Below, in pieces: positions 23,463-36,719 of a stretch of DNA of 64,000 nucleotides. Made by a program: the position numbers and the translations under genes. Under the pieces are notes generated by a model. The model was given only the letters and a program-made list of their open reading frames with translations, had not been told where the DNA came from and did no database searches. Where the stretch lies: the NCBI GenBank assembly GCA_023935145.1, contig CM043699.1:73799138-73863137 (forward strand). Direction: 5' to 3'. Position 1 is the first letter of the stretch. Each line of letters starts with the position of its first letter. The DNA is from Bretschneidera sinensis (lineage: Eukaryota; Streptophyta; Magnoliopsida; Brassicales; Akaniaceae).

Positions 23463-23650
23463 TCTCCATAGGCTCTTGTTGGTGTTAAACTTAGACTTTC
23501 ATCGCACATAGTGCGGAGTGGTTCTTAGTTTTAGCTCCGATGTAGGTGCAGTGAGAACTACTCCAAATTCACTCTGTGTGCTGGGTCCTATGCTCCATAG
23601 AGAGTATGTGGGGAAGCTTATCTGCTTACCTATTTTTTTCATCAAAAAAA
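23463..23650 (+). mobile_element. SINE-like retroposed insertion, 188 bp, with 10 bp target duplication
   Basis: The insert is bounded by the direct repeat GTTGAGGCCC at 23453-23462 and 23651-23660 and ends in seven A. A 10 bp duplication and an A tail are the marks of LINE-driven retroposition. The internal sequence did not give me convincing A and B boxes, so the tRNA origin is unproven. The flanking DNA may itself be an older repeat. Confidence 0.65.
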
Positions 23651-23935
23651 GTTGAGGCCCGGAATGGGACTACAAGATTCCAAGTTTGATTACCACTGTG
23701 TGCATATGAGTTATTTGTCCGATTTATATATCGAATTCGTGAATTGGAAAACACATTTAGCAAGAATAGTTGTCCCCAATTCATTTTCTTTGGTAAGGAC
23801 TATCCTCATCTAAAATCAATCTTTCATATTTGATCAGGTAGCAATATATATGCTATATTTCTTGGTTTTTCAATGCATACAAACTATGAACTTGCATAAT
23901 CTCTTCATCATCCACAATATAAGAAGTTCGTTACA

Positions 23936-23937
<2 letters not shown>

Positions 23938-23994
<57 letters not shown>
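23938..23994. repeat. (TA)n microsatellite
   Basis: About 28 uninterrupted TA units. It gives a spurious Tyr-Ile repeat frame on the minus strand. Confidence 0.98.
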
Positions 23995-23998
<4 letters not shown>

Positions 23999-24016
23999 AA
24001 AATCCAAATTTGAATA

Positions 24017-24300
24017 CATTACAAGAAAAATCTTTATTAACGACGGACTATCACCAAGAGACACGTGTCCCTTGGTGATAGTAGAAAATATTATCACCAT
24101 GGGACAATTCTCTCGGTAATAAATATTTTTCCTCGGCATTAAGTTTTTGAAACATTTAAAAATTATTTTTTTGTATTTTTTTATTTAAAAAAATATTATC
24201 TCCGAGGGAATTTTTGCCCTTGGTGTTAATAAATTAATTTTAAATTTATTTAAGTAGTATCACCGAGGGACCAAATGTCATCACCGAGAGTTGACCTAAA
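24017..24300. repeat. CACTA-type terminal fragment
   Basis: CATTACAAGAAAAATC resembles the CACTACAAGAAAA end of plant CACTA elements. It is followed by subterminal motifs in both directions, such as ATCACCGAGGGAC and GTCCCTTGGTGAT, as CACTA termini have. The matching other end was not found, so this is a remnant. Confidence 0.5.
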
Positions 24301-25124
24301 AACATGGCTGCTTTCCCGATTATTTTATTTCATGCATATGCATATGAACAATTATATGAAATATGCATATGAATAATAATATAAAAACAAGCATACATTC
24401 AGACATTTAATTTAGCTATCCAACTCTTTCTCAAAATTATTATTTTAATCGTATTCATTAAATTATCTTCTCATATATCATATCAAATTATTAATCATCG
24501 TTTGTCAAGAATTTCATCTATCCCTTCATTATATATTTAATCAACTTATTATTTCAATAATATTACTTCTTATATAATTAATCTTTTAACATATCAATTA
24601 TTCCTATCATACCCATCAACCAACTTTCATCTATTATCCAATCATAGGTTAATAATTAATTCAAATATCATCACTTTATATTTCATATTTATTTCGATTA
24701 TTAAAAGTAAATCTAACTCACCACGTAGCACTTAGAGCTACCCGTTGATCACCTCCTTGCTTTTTTCTTGCTATTTTTAGCAATTTTTCTCGATTGCTGA
24801 TCGTTAACACCTGACAAAATATTTATATTAAAATTTCTAATGTATTCTTCAATTTTTCCATAATTCATACCTTTAAATTTCTACATCAAATTCCAGGTAT
24901 TTTTCATGTATACTAAATTTCAAAAAATAAAATTCACATTATTACCTTTTGTTTTTCTTAGAGCTATCCTCGACTCTTTTTAAAATTCTTTCATAAACCT
25001 CTTCAAAATTTTACTCTTTCAATATTTCTTTCAGTTCTTAAATGTTTAAAGAAATAGAGTAATTTAGATTAAAGAAAGAGGAAAACTAAACAAGATTTGG
25101 TAGGAAATAATAAAATTAAGTAAC

Positions 25125-25210
<86 letters not shown>

Positions 25211-25508
25211 CACCACTGCTATCCAACATGCAAAGGATTGCATGTTCGCAATTTTACACATGTACTCCAGGTGTTAACACCACTTTCTCTTTTTTTTTCT
25301 TTTTCTTTTTTTCTTTTTACTACACCTGAACATTCTGTCCGTTTTTTTTCTCTTTTTACTGCACTTGGACGTTCTATCTATTTTTTTTTCAAAAGATTAT
25401 TTTATTCAATAATAAATCTTTCATATATATATATATATATTATTTTAGTTTCATGTCATATTTATCAAATTACTTCTTTACCCTTACTTTAAGAACACGG
25501 GTATTACA
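24300..25508 (-). repeat. Downstream LTR of the gypsy element, left limit uncertain
   Basis: Reading the minus strand, TGTAATACCCGTG starts at 25508, directly after the GGACAAAATTTTTATAA purine-rich motif that ends Tekay internal regions. The LTR continues to lower coordinates. I could not find its far end, so the left limit is a guess. Confidence 0.5.
25129..25208. repeat. (AT)n microsatellite
   Basis: About 40 uninterrupted AT units inside the gypsy LTR; assembly length may be unreliable here. Confidence 0.98.
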
Positions 25509-28500
25509 ATTTTACCCAATTTATAAAAATTTTGTCCCTGAAATTTCCTTACATAATTCGTGAAAAATTTGGTGGTATTCTTTCCTCATGCTCCCAAGTA
25601 ATTTCTTCAACATCTTTGTTCTGCCATAATACTTGAATCAAAGGAATAACTTTATTGCGCAAGACTTGTTCATTTCTGTCTAGAATTCTGATTGCTACTT
25701 GCATAAAGGTCAAATATTCCTGAAGTTCTACAACTTGATTCGGAATATTATGAGATTCATCATGTAAACACTTTCTCAAAAGTGAAACATGAAACACATT
25801 GTGTAAATGCTTTAACTCTGGAGTCAAATCCAATCTATATGCTATTGGTCAAACTCTCTCAATCACCTCATATGGCCCCACAACTCTCGGACTCAATTTT
25901 CCATTCTTTTTAAACCTCAATACACCATTCCACAAAGATATTTTCAAAAATACCTAGTCACCAACCTGGAACTCAGGATGTCATCTTCTATTATCAGCAT
26001 ATCCCTTCTGTCTGTTCTATGCTGCTCTAAGATTCTCTCTAACCAGTTTGATCCTCCCAATAGTTAAATCTATCATTTTTGGACCAAGAATCTTTCTTTC
26101 TCTAACTTCTTCCCAACATACAGGAGTTCTACACCTTCTACCATATAAAGCCTCAAATGGTATCATTCCAATACTAGTTTGATACTGATTATTGTATGCA
26201 AACTCGATCAAAGGTAAATAAGCATCTTAGCTCACTGAAAAACTCAATACACTTGCCCTTAGCATATCTTCTAGTATTCTAATGATTCTCTTTGTTTGCC
26301 CATCAGTTTGTGGATGAAAAGTTGTACTAAACTGCAATTGTGTACCTATAGCTTCTTGAAAACCCCTCCAAAATCTAGAAGTAAATCTAGAATCTCTATT
26401 TGATACAATGCTTAAAGGTACTCCATATAATCTCACAATCTCCGCTACATACAATTCAACCAACTTTTCAGGACTCCAGGTAGTTTTAATAGAAAAGAAA
26501 TGCGAAGATTTAGAAAGTCTATCCCCTATAACACATACAGTATCATGACCTCTTTGGGTACGGGAAAAACCAGACACAAAATTCATGCTCATATTCTCCT
26601 ATGGTCATTCAGGTAATGGAAGAGGTTGTAATAAACCTGTTTGATGTCTATTCTCATACTTCACCTATTAACAAGTCAAACATCTAGAAATATACCCTGT
26701 TACATCCTTCTTCATCCCTGACCACCAATAATTATGTCTCAACCCCCTGTACATCTTATTATTACACGGGTGCATAGAATATACAAAATCATGAGCCTCC
26801 CTTAGTATCTCCTTTATCATCTCCACATTATTGTGAAAACAAACTCTATGCCCCAATACCACCCTACCATCTTCTCTAATTCTAAACTCAGTTGGCTTCC
26901 CACTCAATATTTCCTGTTTGATCTTCTTTATCCCTTCATCTCTACTCTGCATCTGTAACAAGCGATCAATAATAGGAGATTGTACCACCATATTTGATAT
27001 CAATACTCCTCTATCACTGACACTTAACTACATCCTTATTTTTCTTAATTCTATCATCAAGCTAGTATCATGACTCCCAATAACAGCTAATCTTCTTGTA
27101 GACTTTCTACTCAATGCATTAGCTACTACATTAGCCTTTCTTGGATGATAATGAATTGTACAGTCATAATCACTAATCAACTCCATCCACCTCCTCCGCC
27201 TCAAATTCAACTCTTTTTGGGTAGGTAAATGTGTCAAACTTTTATGATCAGTAAAAATTTCATAAGTTGCTCTATACAAACGATGTCTCCAAATCATCAA
27301 AGCAAAAACTATGGCAGCCAATTCTAAATCATGGGTTGGGTAATTCCTCTCATGGTTCTTCAATTGCCTAGAAGTATAAGCTATAACTCTCCCATGTTGC
27401 ATCAACATACATCCCAACCCCTGATGTGATGCATCACTATATACCGCAAATCCTTCATCACTAGAAGGAAGCACAAATACTGAAGCAGTAGTCAATTTCT
27501 CTTTCAACAACTAGAAACTCCTTTTACATTCTTCTGACCACCTAAACTTCACTTCCTTCCTGGTCAATCTACTCAATGGTCTAGCAATCATAGAAAAATT
27601 TTAGATAAACCTCCTATAATAACCAGCCAACCCCCAAAAGCTTTTAATTTCAATTACATTAGTGAGTCTTTCCCAATTCAACACTGCTTCTACTTTTTGT
27701 GGGTCAACTACTGTCCCATCTCCTGACACAACATGGCTTAAGAAAGATCTTTCACTCAACCAAAACTCACACTTAGAGAACTTTGCATGTAATTTCCCTC
27801 TCCTTAGAATTTCCAACATTATCTCTAAATATTGCCCATGCTGCTCTTCATTCTTGGAATATACAAGAATATCATCAATAAATACAATCACAAATCTATC
27901 CAAGAATGGTTTAAACACCCGATTCATTAGATCCATAAATGTTACATGAGCATTTTGTTAACCTAAATGGCATCACAAGGAACTCATGATGGCCATAATG
28001 TGTCCTAAAGGCAGTCTTAGGTACATCCCCTTCCTTTGTCCGCAATTGATAATAACTTGATCTCAGGTCTATCTTAGAAAACATCATAACTCCTTGTAAC
28101 TGCTCGAATAAATTATCTATCCTGGGTAAGGGATATCTATTCTTGATGGTGATCTTATTCAACTGTCTATAATCAATACACAACCTCATCGTTCCATCCT
28201 TCTTCTTGATAAACAACACAGGGGCTTCCTAAGGCGACATACTAGGTCGAATAAACTGTTTATCTAAAAACTCCTGAAGCTGAACTTTCAACTCTCTCAA
28301 CTCAGCTAGTGTCATTCTATAAGGTGCTATAGATATGGGTGCTGATCTCGGAATCACCTCAATAAAAAAAACTCAATCTCCCTGTTAGGAGACAAACTAG
28401 ACAACTCCTCAGGGAATACATCAGATTACCACTTCCCCTTGGTGGCATACTTACTCCTCTACCATAACTCCCAGTTCCCATAGTTTGTCTCCCAAATCTA

Positions 28501-30169
28501 GGTGTCCCACCGATATTACTCTAAGCTATAGAATCAACAGATTATGCTTGCCTCTGACTCTGTACTAGAGTTCCTTGTGACAAGGAACGCCCCATCTGGG
28601 GTGGTCTCCCACCCTGCACACTCATACTACTACCACATCTGGGTCCCTCAAATCTAGACCTCTTCACCCAATCCCTCATACCTCTAAACTCCATCAAATC
28701 CTTCTCAATCTGTAATGCTTTATCCACCAGTATAGCATAATTCTCACTACCTATATAAGAGAGTTTAGTCTGAATTTCACAACATAACCTGTCTAAAAAT
28801 CTCTTCATTTCCTCTCATCTATATTCACTAAATCAGGTAAAAACCTCGACAGGGCTATAAATCTACTATCATACTCAACCACAGATAAAGCATTTTGCCT
28901 TAAATGAATAAAATATCTCTCTTCCTATGCTCGAAATGTATCTAGAAAATACTTCGCAAAGAAAACATCCTTAAACTTATGCCAAGTTAAGGGTTATTCT
29001 ATCTGTGCACTCAATCTAGGCAGAATATCTTTCCACCATTGAGAAGCCTCACCTTTCAGAATAAATGAAGCAAAAACAACATTCTGTCTATCTGTCACTA
29101 GTAAGACTTCAAAATATTTCTCAACATGTCTAATCCACTACTCAGCTTCCACAAGATTTACAGATCCTCTAAAAGACTGAGGTTTAAACTTAAGAAATCT
29201 CACAAAACAATCCCCTTACATCTCATGTACAAAAACACCCTCTCCCTCCTGAGCCTCTTGTCTCACCACATTAGATTCTATTCTACACCTTTTCTCTAAT
29301 CTCCTCTGTAAATTATTAGCCCTTTCTTTTGCTACATTCATTCTCTCTATAGCACGATCCAGCTGCACTAGCAACCTGTTCCCTTGCATGAACCACAGAC
29401 TCAACCTCCCCCTCTACTTCAGCTCTTTTAAATATTGAGGGTCTACCACGCCCCTTCTGATTCAGAACTCTACCTCTAGCTTTAGGACATCCACGTGTCA
29501 TTCTCAGACTTTGCATTAAAATCTAGTTTATTTAAATCTTCAATTTCTTTAAATTTTTATGCAGTCTAAATAATCATAAAACCAGACTGCCTTTTTCCTA
29601 TCATTGATCTTCTTATAATGGGTTATGCTTGATCACCTAAAGATTCAGAACTTCTACTTGGTCCAAAAACATCTTGGACAAATGAGTCTTCATTGTTTTG
29701 AAAAGACAACTTTGGATTGATTGACATATCTTCTTTTCCAATAAGCTCATCATCATCATCAATATATCGAATGACTATTGTGTTGTGATATAAAGACACC
29801 TCATTGAACACTACGTTTCGTGAAGTGATACACTTCTTAGATTTCAGATCAATGCACCTCCATCATTTCTTGTTTGAATCATAGCCTACAAACAAACATT
29901 TCTTTGCTTTACTATCTAATTTAGTTATATTACTTTTTGGAACACGAATATAGCTAAGAGAACCAAATATACGAAAATAACTCACATCTGGTTTTATATT
30001 GTATAACAATTCAAAAGGAGATTTAATACCTAACTAGGGAGGAAGATAGTTGGTAACATGGCATGCACATCGCATAAGATTCTTGTTATGTAACCAAGAA
30101 ATGCTTACTTTTGGAGTTTTAGGACAAGTCATCTATCGTTTAATACCTTGAACATTACAATGTTGAAAA

Positions 30170-30283
30170 AACTCATTCGACATAAACTCCCCTTCATTAT
30201 CAGTCCTTAAGCATATGATCTTTAAGAAAAACTCATTCGACATAAACTCCCTCCATTATCAGTCCTTAAGCATAAGCTTTAAC
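30170..30283 (-). repeat. Short tandem duplication inside the copia integrase
   Basis: AACTCATTCGACATAAACTC followed by about 35 more matching bases occurs at about 30,170 and again at about 30,230. The duplicated piece covers the LRTDNxGEFMSNEFF motif and sits exactly at the internal deletion junction, so both events may be one rearrangement. Confidence 0.85.
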
Positions 30284-31681
30284 TGAAAACATCACAAATA
30301 AAGAGTCCTTCTCTTCGACTACAAGAACATCAGCAGCTATGTTCTTCACATTATCTAGAATTTTCACATCTTTGCAATTAAACAAAATATATTTTCCAGA
30401 ATCAGTTATTTGAGGAACTGAAATCAAATTTTTCTTCAACTCTGACATATGATAGACATTATTCAAAACAATATCACTATCCTTCAGATCATTTGCCTTG
30501 ATACTCACTCTACCTTTCTTCTCTACGGGATGCATAGAGTTATCAATAGTAACAATTGCTCGATCCTCACCATGTTGATGTAACTCTGAAAATAATGAAT
30601 CGTTTTCAATCACATGGTGTGAGCAACCAGAATCAATAATCCACTCCTTCTCGTCATTGATAGCGGCCATAAGTGCTCTTCCAGCATTCACATTAGCATT
30701 ACGTTCAATCACTGCTGTTGAGAAGCATTTCACCCAATTTGATTGATCGGTAGTTTCATGCTCAGAAACCATCTTTTTATTCCTACTTGCAAGCTTCACA
30801 GGACAATTTCTTTTGATGTGACCCAGTTTCCCAAATATGTGACACTTAACGTAACCCCATCTATCATCATTCTCCTTCTTTGGAAATGATCTTCATGTGG
30901 AATTTTTGTTGTTGGTTGTTGAAGCTTTTGAGAAATTCTTCTTTTAGACTTCTATTTTGAAAAAAGTACATTATTAGCTTCTGATGTTTGTTTGATGTTT
31001 GTTTTAGAGACATTTGTTAGCCAAGGTTTTTTTGTTGGAAAACAAATTCTCCAATTCCTCAATAGAAGTTTGATTGGTTCACCCTTCAACAGAGGTCACG
31101 AATGGCGTGTACTCTTTTCTTATGCCACAGATAGACTAACTGGCTCATCGACATCCATTTATGAAATTTCAGAGAAAATATTTTAAACTTTTAAGAAATA
31201 ATCTGAAAGAGACATACCTCCTTGTGTTAACATTAATGGCAAGTTCATTCTCAAGCAATTGTAGTCTGACCGTATTCTTTTCGGAAAACAACCTCTCAAG
31301 AATTTTCCAGACTTGTTTTGGCGAACCTATATCAAGAACATGATCAATATACTCATTGCTGATGGATGTTCTCAGCAGAAAAAGAGCTTTCCCACATTTG
31401 ATTTTTTCATTTCCGTCGTGGTTTAGCATTTTCCGAAGTGTTGTAATCATCGCTAGCAATTAGATCCCACAAGTCCTGACCTTGAAGGTAAGCTTCCATG
31501 CACAATCGCCAATAATTGTAATTTGTGCCTACAAGCTTCTCTACACCAAACTGAGTTTGAGTTACTTTCACCATTGTTAAGGTCCAGCTTAACAACCAAG
31601 AGTTTAAGTTTAAAAAAACGGCAAACACCTTTTCTGCAAATGACACTAGTAGTTGACAGGAAGAAGAACTAACACTACCAA

Positions 31682-31697
31682 CCTGGCTCTGATACCA
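31682..31697 (-). promoter_or_regulatory. Primer-binding site of the minus-strand copia fragment
   Basis: Minus strand TGGTATCAGAGCCAGG, the canonical initiator-tRNA complement, directly following the LTR end. Confidence 0.9.
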
Positions 31698-31975
31698 TAA
31701 CACAAAAAGAATTAATTTGCAGAAGAAGATGAATTACACCCTTATCAAGACCACAATGAAATACTTCTGCTCACACTTGAATAGGCACACATATGGAAAA
31801 GAAACTTATATTTTATTGCTCTCACTTTAAAACTCAGGACTCACTTATTTAGAAGAAAAAAAAACTATATCACAAATTCCTAACTTTTCTACTGCCACTT
31901 CCACTAATCTAGCTAACAAACTAAACAACTATATCACAAATTCCTCTTCGAGTGACACCTCACCATATAGAGAAG

Positions 31976-32375
31976 AGAAATATTGACTTATTCAATGCTG
32001 AAAACCAAACTAACACTAATTTTTGACAATCAGATTCTATCGCTGATAAGAAAGCAGTCAACATATCCAAAGATTTCTTGTTAGGCTGGTGAGTGTTTCA
32101 TTATAACAACGATATGCCTTATTCATTTATTTTTTGATATATTTTTTTTAATTCTATTTGGGAAGATTGAAAGATATGTTTTGAGGTCAAAAAGCAAATT
32201 ATTGTATTAATTCTATTTCTTTTCAAGCATTTCAGGCTTGAAAATCGTTGGGAATCAAATTTGACTGAAGAGCAAAAATATTTCTTATAAACTCTTTTGA
32301 CTATATTGGACTAAATTACTATGGTGCCAAGTATGCAACTAATAACGTTGATCCGAAAAAGCCTAGTTACAGGTA
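31976..32375 (+). pseudogene. GH1 beta-glucosidase pseudogene, copy A, upstream exons
   Basis: One exon ends SIADKKAVNISKDFLLGW with a GT donor after 32098. The next starts after TTCAG at 32235 and reads LENRWESNLTEEQKYF, aligning with KIVGNRLPNFTEEQK in copy B at 51,060-51,120, then continues with ITMVPS-like remains of the NYYGAKYA stretch. The family splits beta-glucosides from plant defence or hormone conjugates, usually in vacuole, ER or apoplast. A stop after YFL and a frameshift break this exon. The first exons of the gene are gone, replaced by the copia fragment on the left. The copy resumes at 43,115 after about 10.7 kb of insertions. Confidence 0.85.
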
Positions 32376-32384
32376 TGATATGCA

Positions 32385-32640
32385 TGTTGTGTGGGTGGCA
32401 AAATATGATCTGGCCCGAAAACTCGATTTAATCCGATCCGATCTAAACTTGATCTGAGCATAAAAAATATTAAAATAATATGACCTGAACTAGACCTGAC
32501 GGGACCCAAACCTAAGTTACCCGAAATTCAAAATGATCTGAATCTAAAATCATTGAAACCGATCTAACTCGAACTCGAAATTACCCAAAATCTGAAACGA
32601 TCCAAACTCGATATGGATAAAATGAGGAATTTTTTAATTT
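32385..32640. repeat. ACCCGA-rich block, left flank of the nested insertion
   Basis: It starts near GGGTGGCAAAATATGATC and is full of degenerate ACCCGA, ATCCGA and ACTCGA words. A mirror block ends at about 43,108 with ACCCGTTTGCCACATC, whose complement GATGTGGCAAACGGGT resembles the left start. Such blocks with GTGGCAAA ends are common at hAT-like elements. No 8 bp duplication was found. Confidence 0.5.
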
Positions 32641-33047
32641 TAGATTCATAGGTTTGATTTTTGAGTCTTCTCTACATCTTATGCAAACTAATTGTCAATC
32701 TTTTTAAAATATTATTTTTCTTTAAAATAAGATTAGTTAAATATTACAAATATAAATGATTCATCTATCATTATAGAAAGTTCAATTTAATATGACACAA
32801 AAAATAGATTGTTTATTATATCATATTTTAACTTTTAATACCAATATCCATAATTTTTATTTATTTTTTTAAATAATAATAACTAATTAATGTTAGATAT
32901 AATTAACTCTAAAAGTGATTAATTCATGTGCAGAACAAGTATGTAGATATGTAATTGTTTATCATTTTTATAAAACAATTATTTTCTTAACTATATCTAA
33001 TATGCTTATATGATTAACAAGTTTTAAGGGTTCTACAGAGTTACATG
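32641..33047. other. AT-rich DNA between the ACCCGA block and the CACTA end
   Basis: Nothing coding is seen. ATG at 33045-33047 is the left target duplication of the CACTA-like element. Confidence 0.5.
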
Positions 33048-36000
33048 CACTATCAGAAAACTTGTTAATTGCGATCGCAAATGCCGTCGCACCTGCCCAG
33101 GATTCGGTTGCAACTTCCTAATTGCAACCATCGTCGATCGCATTTGCTCCATCGCATTTGAGGTGATCACAAATACTCTTATTTTCGACTGAAAATTCCT
33201 TCTCGTCGCATTTTTGGTAAAATGCAATGGATCTATCAGTTGCATTTACTCCTCGTTTTTTCTTTAAAAAATATTTTAAATAATAATATTTTATTTCACA
33301 TAAATATGATGAATTTCCGTCACAACTAAAAAAAGTTTCTATTGCAATTCTTTAAAAACAATTCGTCGCAAATATTTAAAAATCTGTCGTAAATGTTATA
33401 AAAATATCCATCGCAATGTTTATAATTTCCATCGCAAAAATGATTTTAATTTTATCTAATAATTAATTTTTTTGAATTTTTTGTATAAAAAAATTTGTTC
33501 ATAATATTCAAGGCAAACACAAATTTTACAATCAATAAACTCGATATTATAATCGGCTTAAATATTTAAATTCAACAACAATACATCATATCATCCATAT
33601 AATAATTTATATAAATCCATTTAACAATAATGAAAATACAATATATGTCATAAAAGTCTCATAAATAATACAAAGAAAATCACAAATGTGACAAGTCCAA
33701 TCAGTAGCAATCATCATCGTCTTCAATAGGGTCATGTAAGAAGTCAAAAAAGAAACCATAAGATATTTCGCAATCAAAAGAGAAAGTAATCGTTAATAAT
33801 AAAAAAGAATGAACAATTAATCAATTTTAATGTTTACGTCGAAAATCTAACATCTAGATTAGTCACCAGATAGTTTAGGGAACGAGGGATTTACATGTAG
33901 AATTTTCACTTTTTTTACATAAACCATCAACTAATTTTGCTGTTGACCTTGCTTGAAGCTTTTCGTTCATCTCCTTAATAGCAGCTTCCTGGTTTCAGAA
34001 AAAAATAAAACAACAGGCAATCATTAGACATGAAAAGTAAGTGGGAAGAAATCTAAACAATGGAGAAATGATAAGAGGCATATATATAATATAAAAATAT
34101 ATATATATATATATATATATGCATGTATATTCTTTCTTAGATTCCAATCATTGATGCATCTTAAGATTTTTTTTTCTTCATCACTAATAGTATCGTATTT
34201 AGAAGAAGTACATGTCAAACAATCTTAATTAACTCTCTGGGAGACCTTTGACCTTCTAACAATAGTAAGACAAATTTATCAGACAATAGATAAAACAGCT
34301 ATGAAATGATGCACTAAAATATAGATAGAGGCTTTTAACAATTTAAAAGTCGATGTCCTTGTCATAATGTAACCATTTTCGTTTGACCACCATATCGATG
34401 GAGATTTTTTATGCTTGAATGCCTTGAGATTCTGAACCAATTTAAAATATACTATAACTAGTTTGTATTCCAATAAATATATCAAAGCATAAGTCAAGAA
34501 TTATGAACCATTGAACTTAAAGGCATATGCATTAAATCTAATCAAACACCATCACTGCCACCCCCACCCACCCCTAAACGACGAACACCTTATGCAACTA
34601 ATGGCAACAACCATGTTCTTCATTGCAGCCAAATACGTAGTGGAGTTACCCCATGCTAACAACAAAACCCATCAAATATGAAGACAAACATATGAAAACA
34701 AGATATATAGAACAAAACAACATCAAAATCCAGCCATACCACAATCAACAAAGCACACAAGCACGGCCTCAAAATCCGTCCAAACAGCCGCACAAAACTA
34801 CCCAATCAAAATCCACATTAGGAGTTGTCTAAGAAAAATTGTTACAAACATTCTGAGACCCAACATCTATTCATATGATAAAATTAATTAAAAGCATTGT
34901 TGATGAAAAAAAAAACAAAATAAAATTAATATGAGCAGCTTAGATAAAGCTAAACCACTAAAACTTCATGCTCAATTAAGTAGAAAACCAAAAATCAAGT
35001 TCAAAAACCTTCTACATAACCTTTTATTGACAATGTTTGATTCAATTAGCAATTTGTTCTTCAACACTATACCGTGCTCAAAGATTGATAAGAAAAATTT
35101 TCAAAAATAGAACGAAGGGAAAATAAATGAGTGTTCAATTCGTGCATATACATGCATGAAAACTAATAAAATAATCAAGTTAATTAATTAAAAGAACACA
35201 ATAAACGTATTGCTTAATTGCAATCTTAAATAGTTAAGGCAATTAGTTGATAAACACCAATGAATAGACAACAATTATTGGAATCTTAAAAATAAAATTA
35301 AGAAATAGATGAGAATAATCTATTACCGTTATCATAGCAAAGGGTTGAACTGATTCCATCACTCAATTACAAGGAGAGGAATTTTTTTCCTCTCAAATTG
35401 ATCAAACATTACAGACCTACAAGAAGAAAGAAGATAGTATGATATTAAATACTCATTCAAAAATTTATAGCAAGTGAATTATTTTTTCATCCGTACAACT
35501 ATCAAATATGTGTAATCAATTGGCAGAACCAAATAAAACCCTTAGTTTAGGGCAATACACTGATAATTCCAGCAAAGCAGGACAATTTCACGAGCAAGAC
35601 CACAACCCCAGTTAGTTTTTTCACCTCAAAACCCAAACCCCCCTCCCAAAAAAAAAAACAGTACCTTAAGCTAACTCTCTGAGAATCTCAAGAAGCACCA
35701 AAATGTAGCTTCTTCCATGACTTGTCTCCCAGAAACAACTATAACACTGTTCAAAATGCCCTGAATCCTCAAATAAAGCTGCTCGAAAATCTACTGATAG
35801 ATTCAACAGTGAAAATGTGGATATCTTCAAAGCACATATCTATTCCCATAAAATAAACCCTAAAACCACTCTAATAGCGCATACCCACTTCAAAATATAC
35901 CCAAATCTCAAGCCAAGATCCACAAAATTCCCTAACAGAGCAACTAATTTTTGGCCAACCCCTCTAATTTTGTGCCCAAAAAATTGGATTAAAAGAAACC

Positions 36001-36368
36001 ATTCGCTCGCAATCACAAAAAATTAGAAAAGAACATCAAATCCCACAAAAACGAAACCCACAATAGATGAACCAGTACAGAAAGCACCATTTTCAACATC
36101 AAATGATCCAAATTCTACTACACAAAAGAAACCCACTGAATCTAAGTACTAAACCGAATCAATCCTTAAAAATGTCATCCAAAAAACCCGTTAAAATTCC
36201 TCATCCCCATCCCTCCAGCTCAACTAAACTAAACCTTAAGCTGAAGTGAAATAGACAGACCTCTGATCGACCAACATCGTAACCCAGAACAAGTATAACA
36301 TTTAGGAATAGATAAGGGTAATGAGATTATACTTGAGAATGTCATGGTCAGAGAATTAAACCCTAGAC

Positions 36369-36610
36369 TGATAGAGAGACAAATTAGTATATTCTCATCC
36401 TTGATTTAAGACTTACTTTATGCAATGTTTTCATTCTTGATTTAAGGATTACTTTAGGCAATGTTTTCATCATTGTTTTAAGGATGACCTTTTTCCTTTA
36501 ACAACCTATATATACCCTTAATTGTATTCTCAATAAGAATCAAGTAAGCATTTGTACATTCTCTTGACTCTCTTCAATTCTCACTTCTCTTTGCTCTCTT
36601 AAAATTTACA
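36369..36610 (+). repeat. Left LTR of the 36.4-41.4 kb copia element
   Basis: TGATAGAGAGACA to TTTACA, 242 bp. It contains a 36 bp internal direct repeat around CTTGATTTAAG..GCAATGTTTTCATT and a TATATATA box near 36,510 that would drive transcription of the element. Confidence 0.97.
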
Positions 36611-36622
36611 TGGTATCAGAGC
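36611..36622 (+). promoter_or_regulatory. Primer-binding site
   Basis: TGGTATCAGAGC immediately after the LTR, complementary to initiator methionine tRNA. Confidence 0.95.
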
Positions 36623-36719
36623 CCTCAAGCCACCGAGCTTAAAAAAAAAAAAAAAAACCGATCCTCACATCTCCCTTATATCTCCCTCATTTTTTTGTTT
36701 CATTTTCCCTTTCCCTACA

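Larger units (their letters stand above)
24300..29530 (-). mobile_element. Ty3/gypsy chromovirus (Tekay/Del type) remnant
   Basis: On the minus strand, from high to low coordinates, lie gag (29516 down to about 28542), reverse transcriptase (28219-27601, with [13 protein letters not shown] and [10 protein letters not shown]), RNase H (27510-27028, with [14 protein letters not shown]), integrase (27003-26017, with SNRDSRF and FHPQTDGQ) and a chromodomain-type tail (25833-25549, with NVFHVSLLRK and LRNKVIPLIQVLW). The order fixes it as gypsy, and the tail as a chromovirus. Stops and frameshifts occur throughout. In integrase the third catalytic acidic residue appears to be Lys (QTKR where QSER is usual). 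Its downstream LTR begins at 25508. The upstream LTR and primer site are missing; the element is joined near 29,540-29,620 to a copia fragment. Confidence 0.9.
29600..31975 (-). mobile_element. Copia retrotransposon fragment with internal deletion
   Basis: Reading the minus strand from the right, an LTR-like sequence (about 31,975-31,700) is followed by a perfect primer-binding site TGGTATCAGAGCCAGG (31697-31682). Then come gag (31,590-31,169, with VGTNYNYWRLCMEAYLQGQD), a CCHC knuckle near 30,830, protease (30,799-30,266, with WIIDSGCSHH) and the integrase C-terminal half (about 30,230-29,623, with LRTDNGGEFMSNEFF). The pre-integrase domain and first half of integrase are missing between protease and LRTDN. 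Reverse transcriptase, RNase H and the other LTR are also missing. The broken end meets the gypsy remnant; the LTR end meets beta-glucosidase copy A. Confidence 0.88.

Noticed and set aside
23870..24139. 89-codon frame with a Tyr-Ile repeat
   Set aside because: The frame exists only because of the (TA)n microsatellite.
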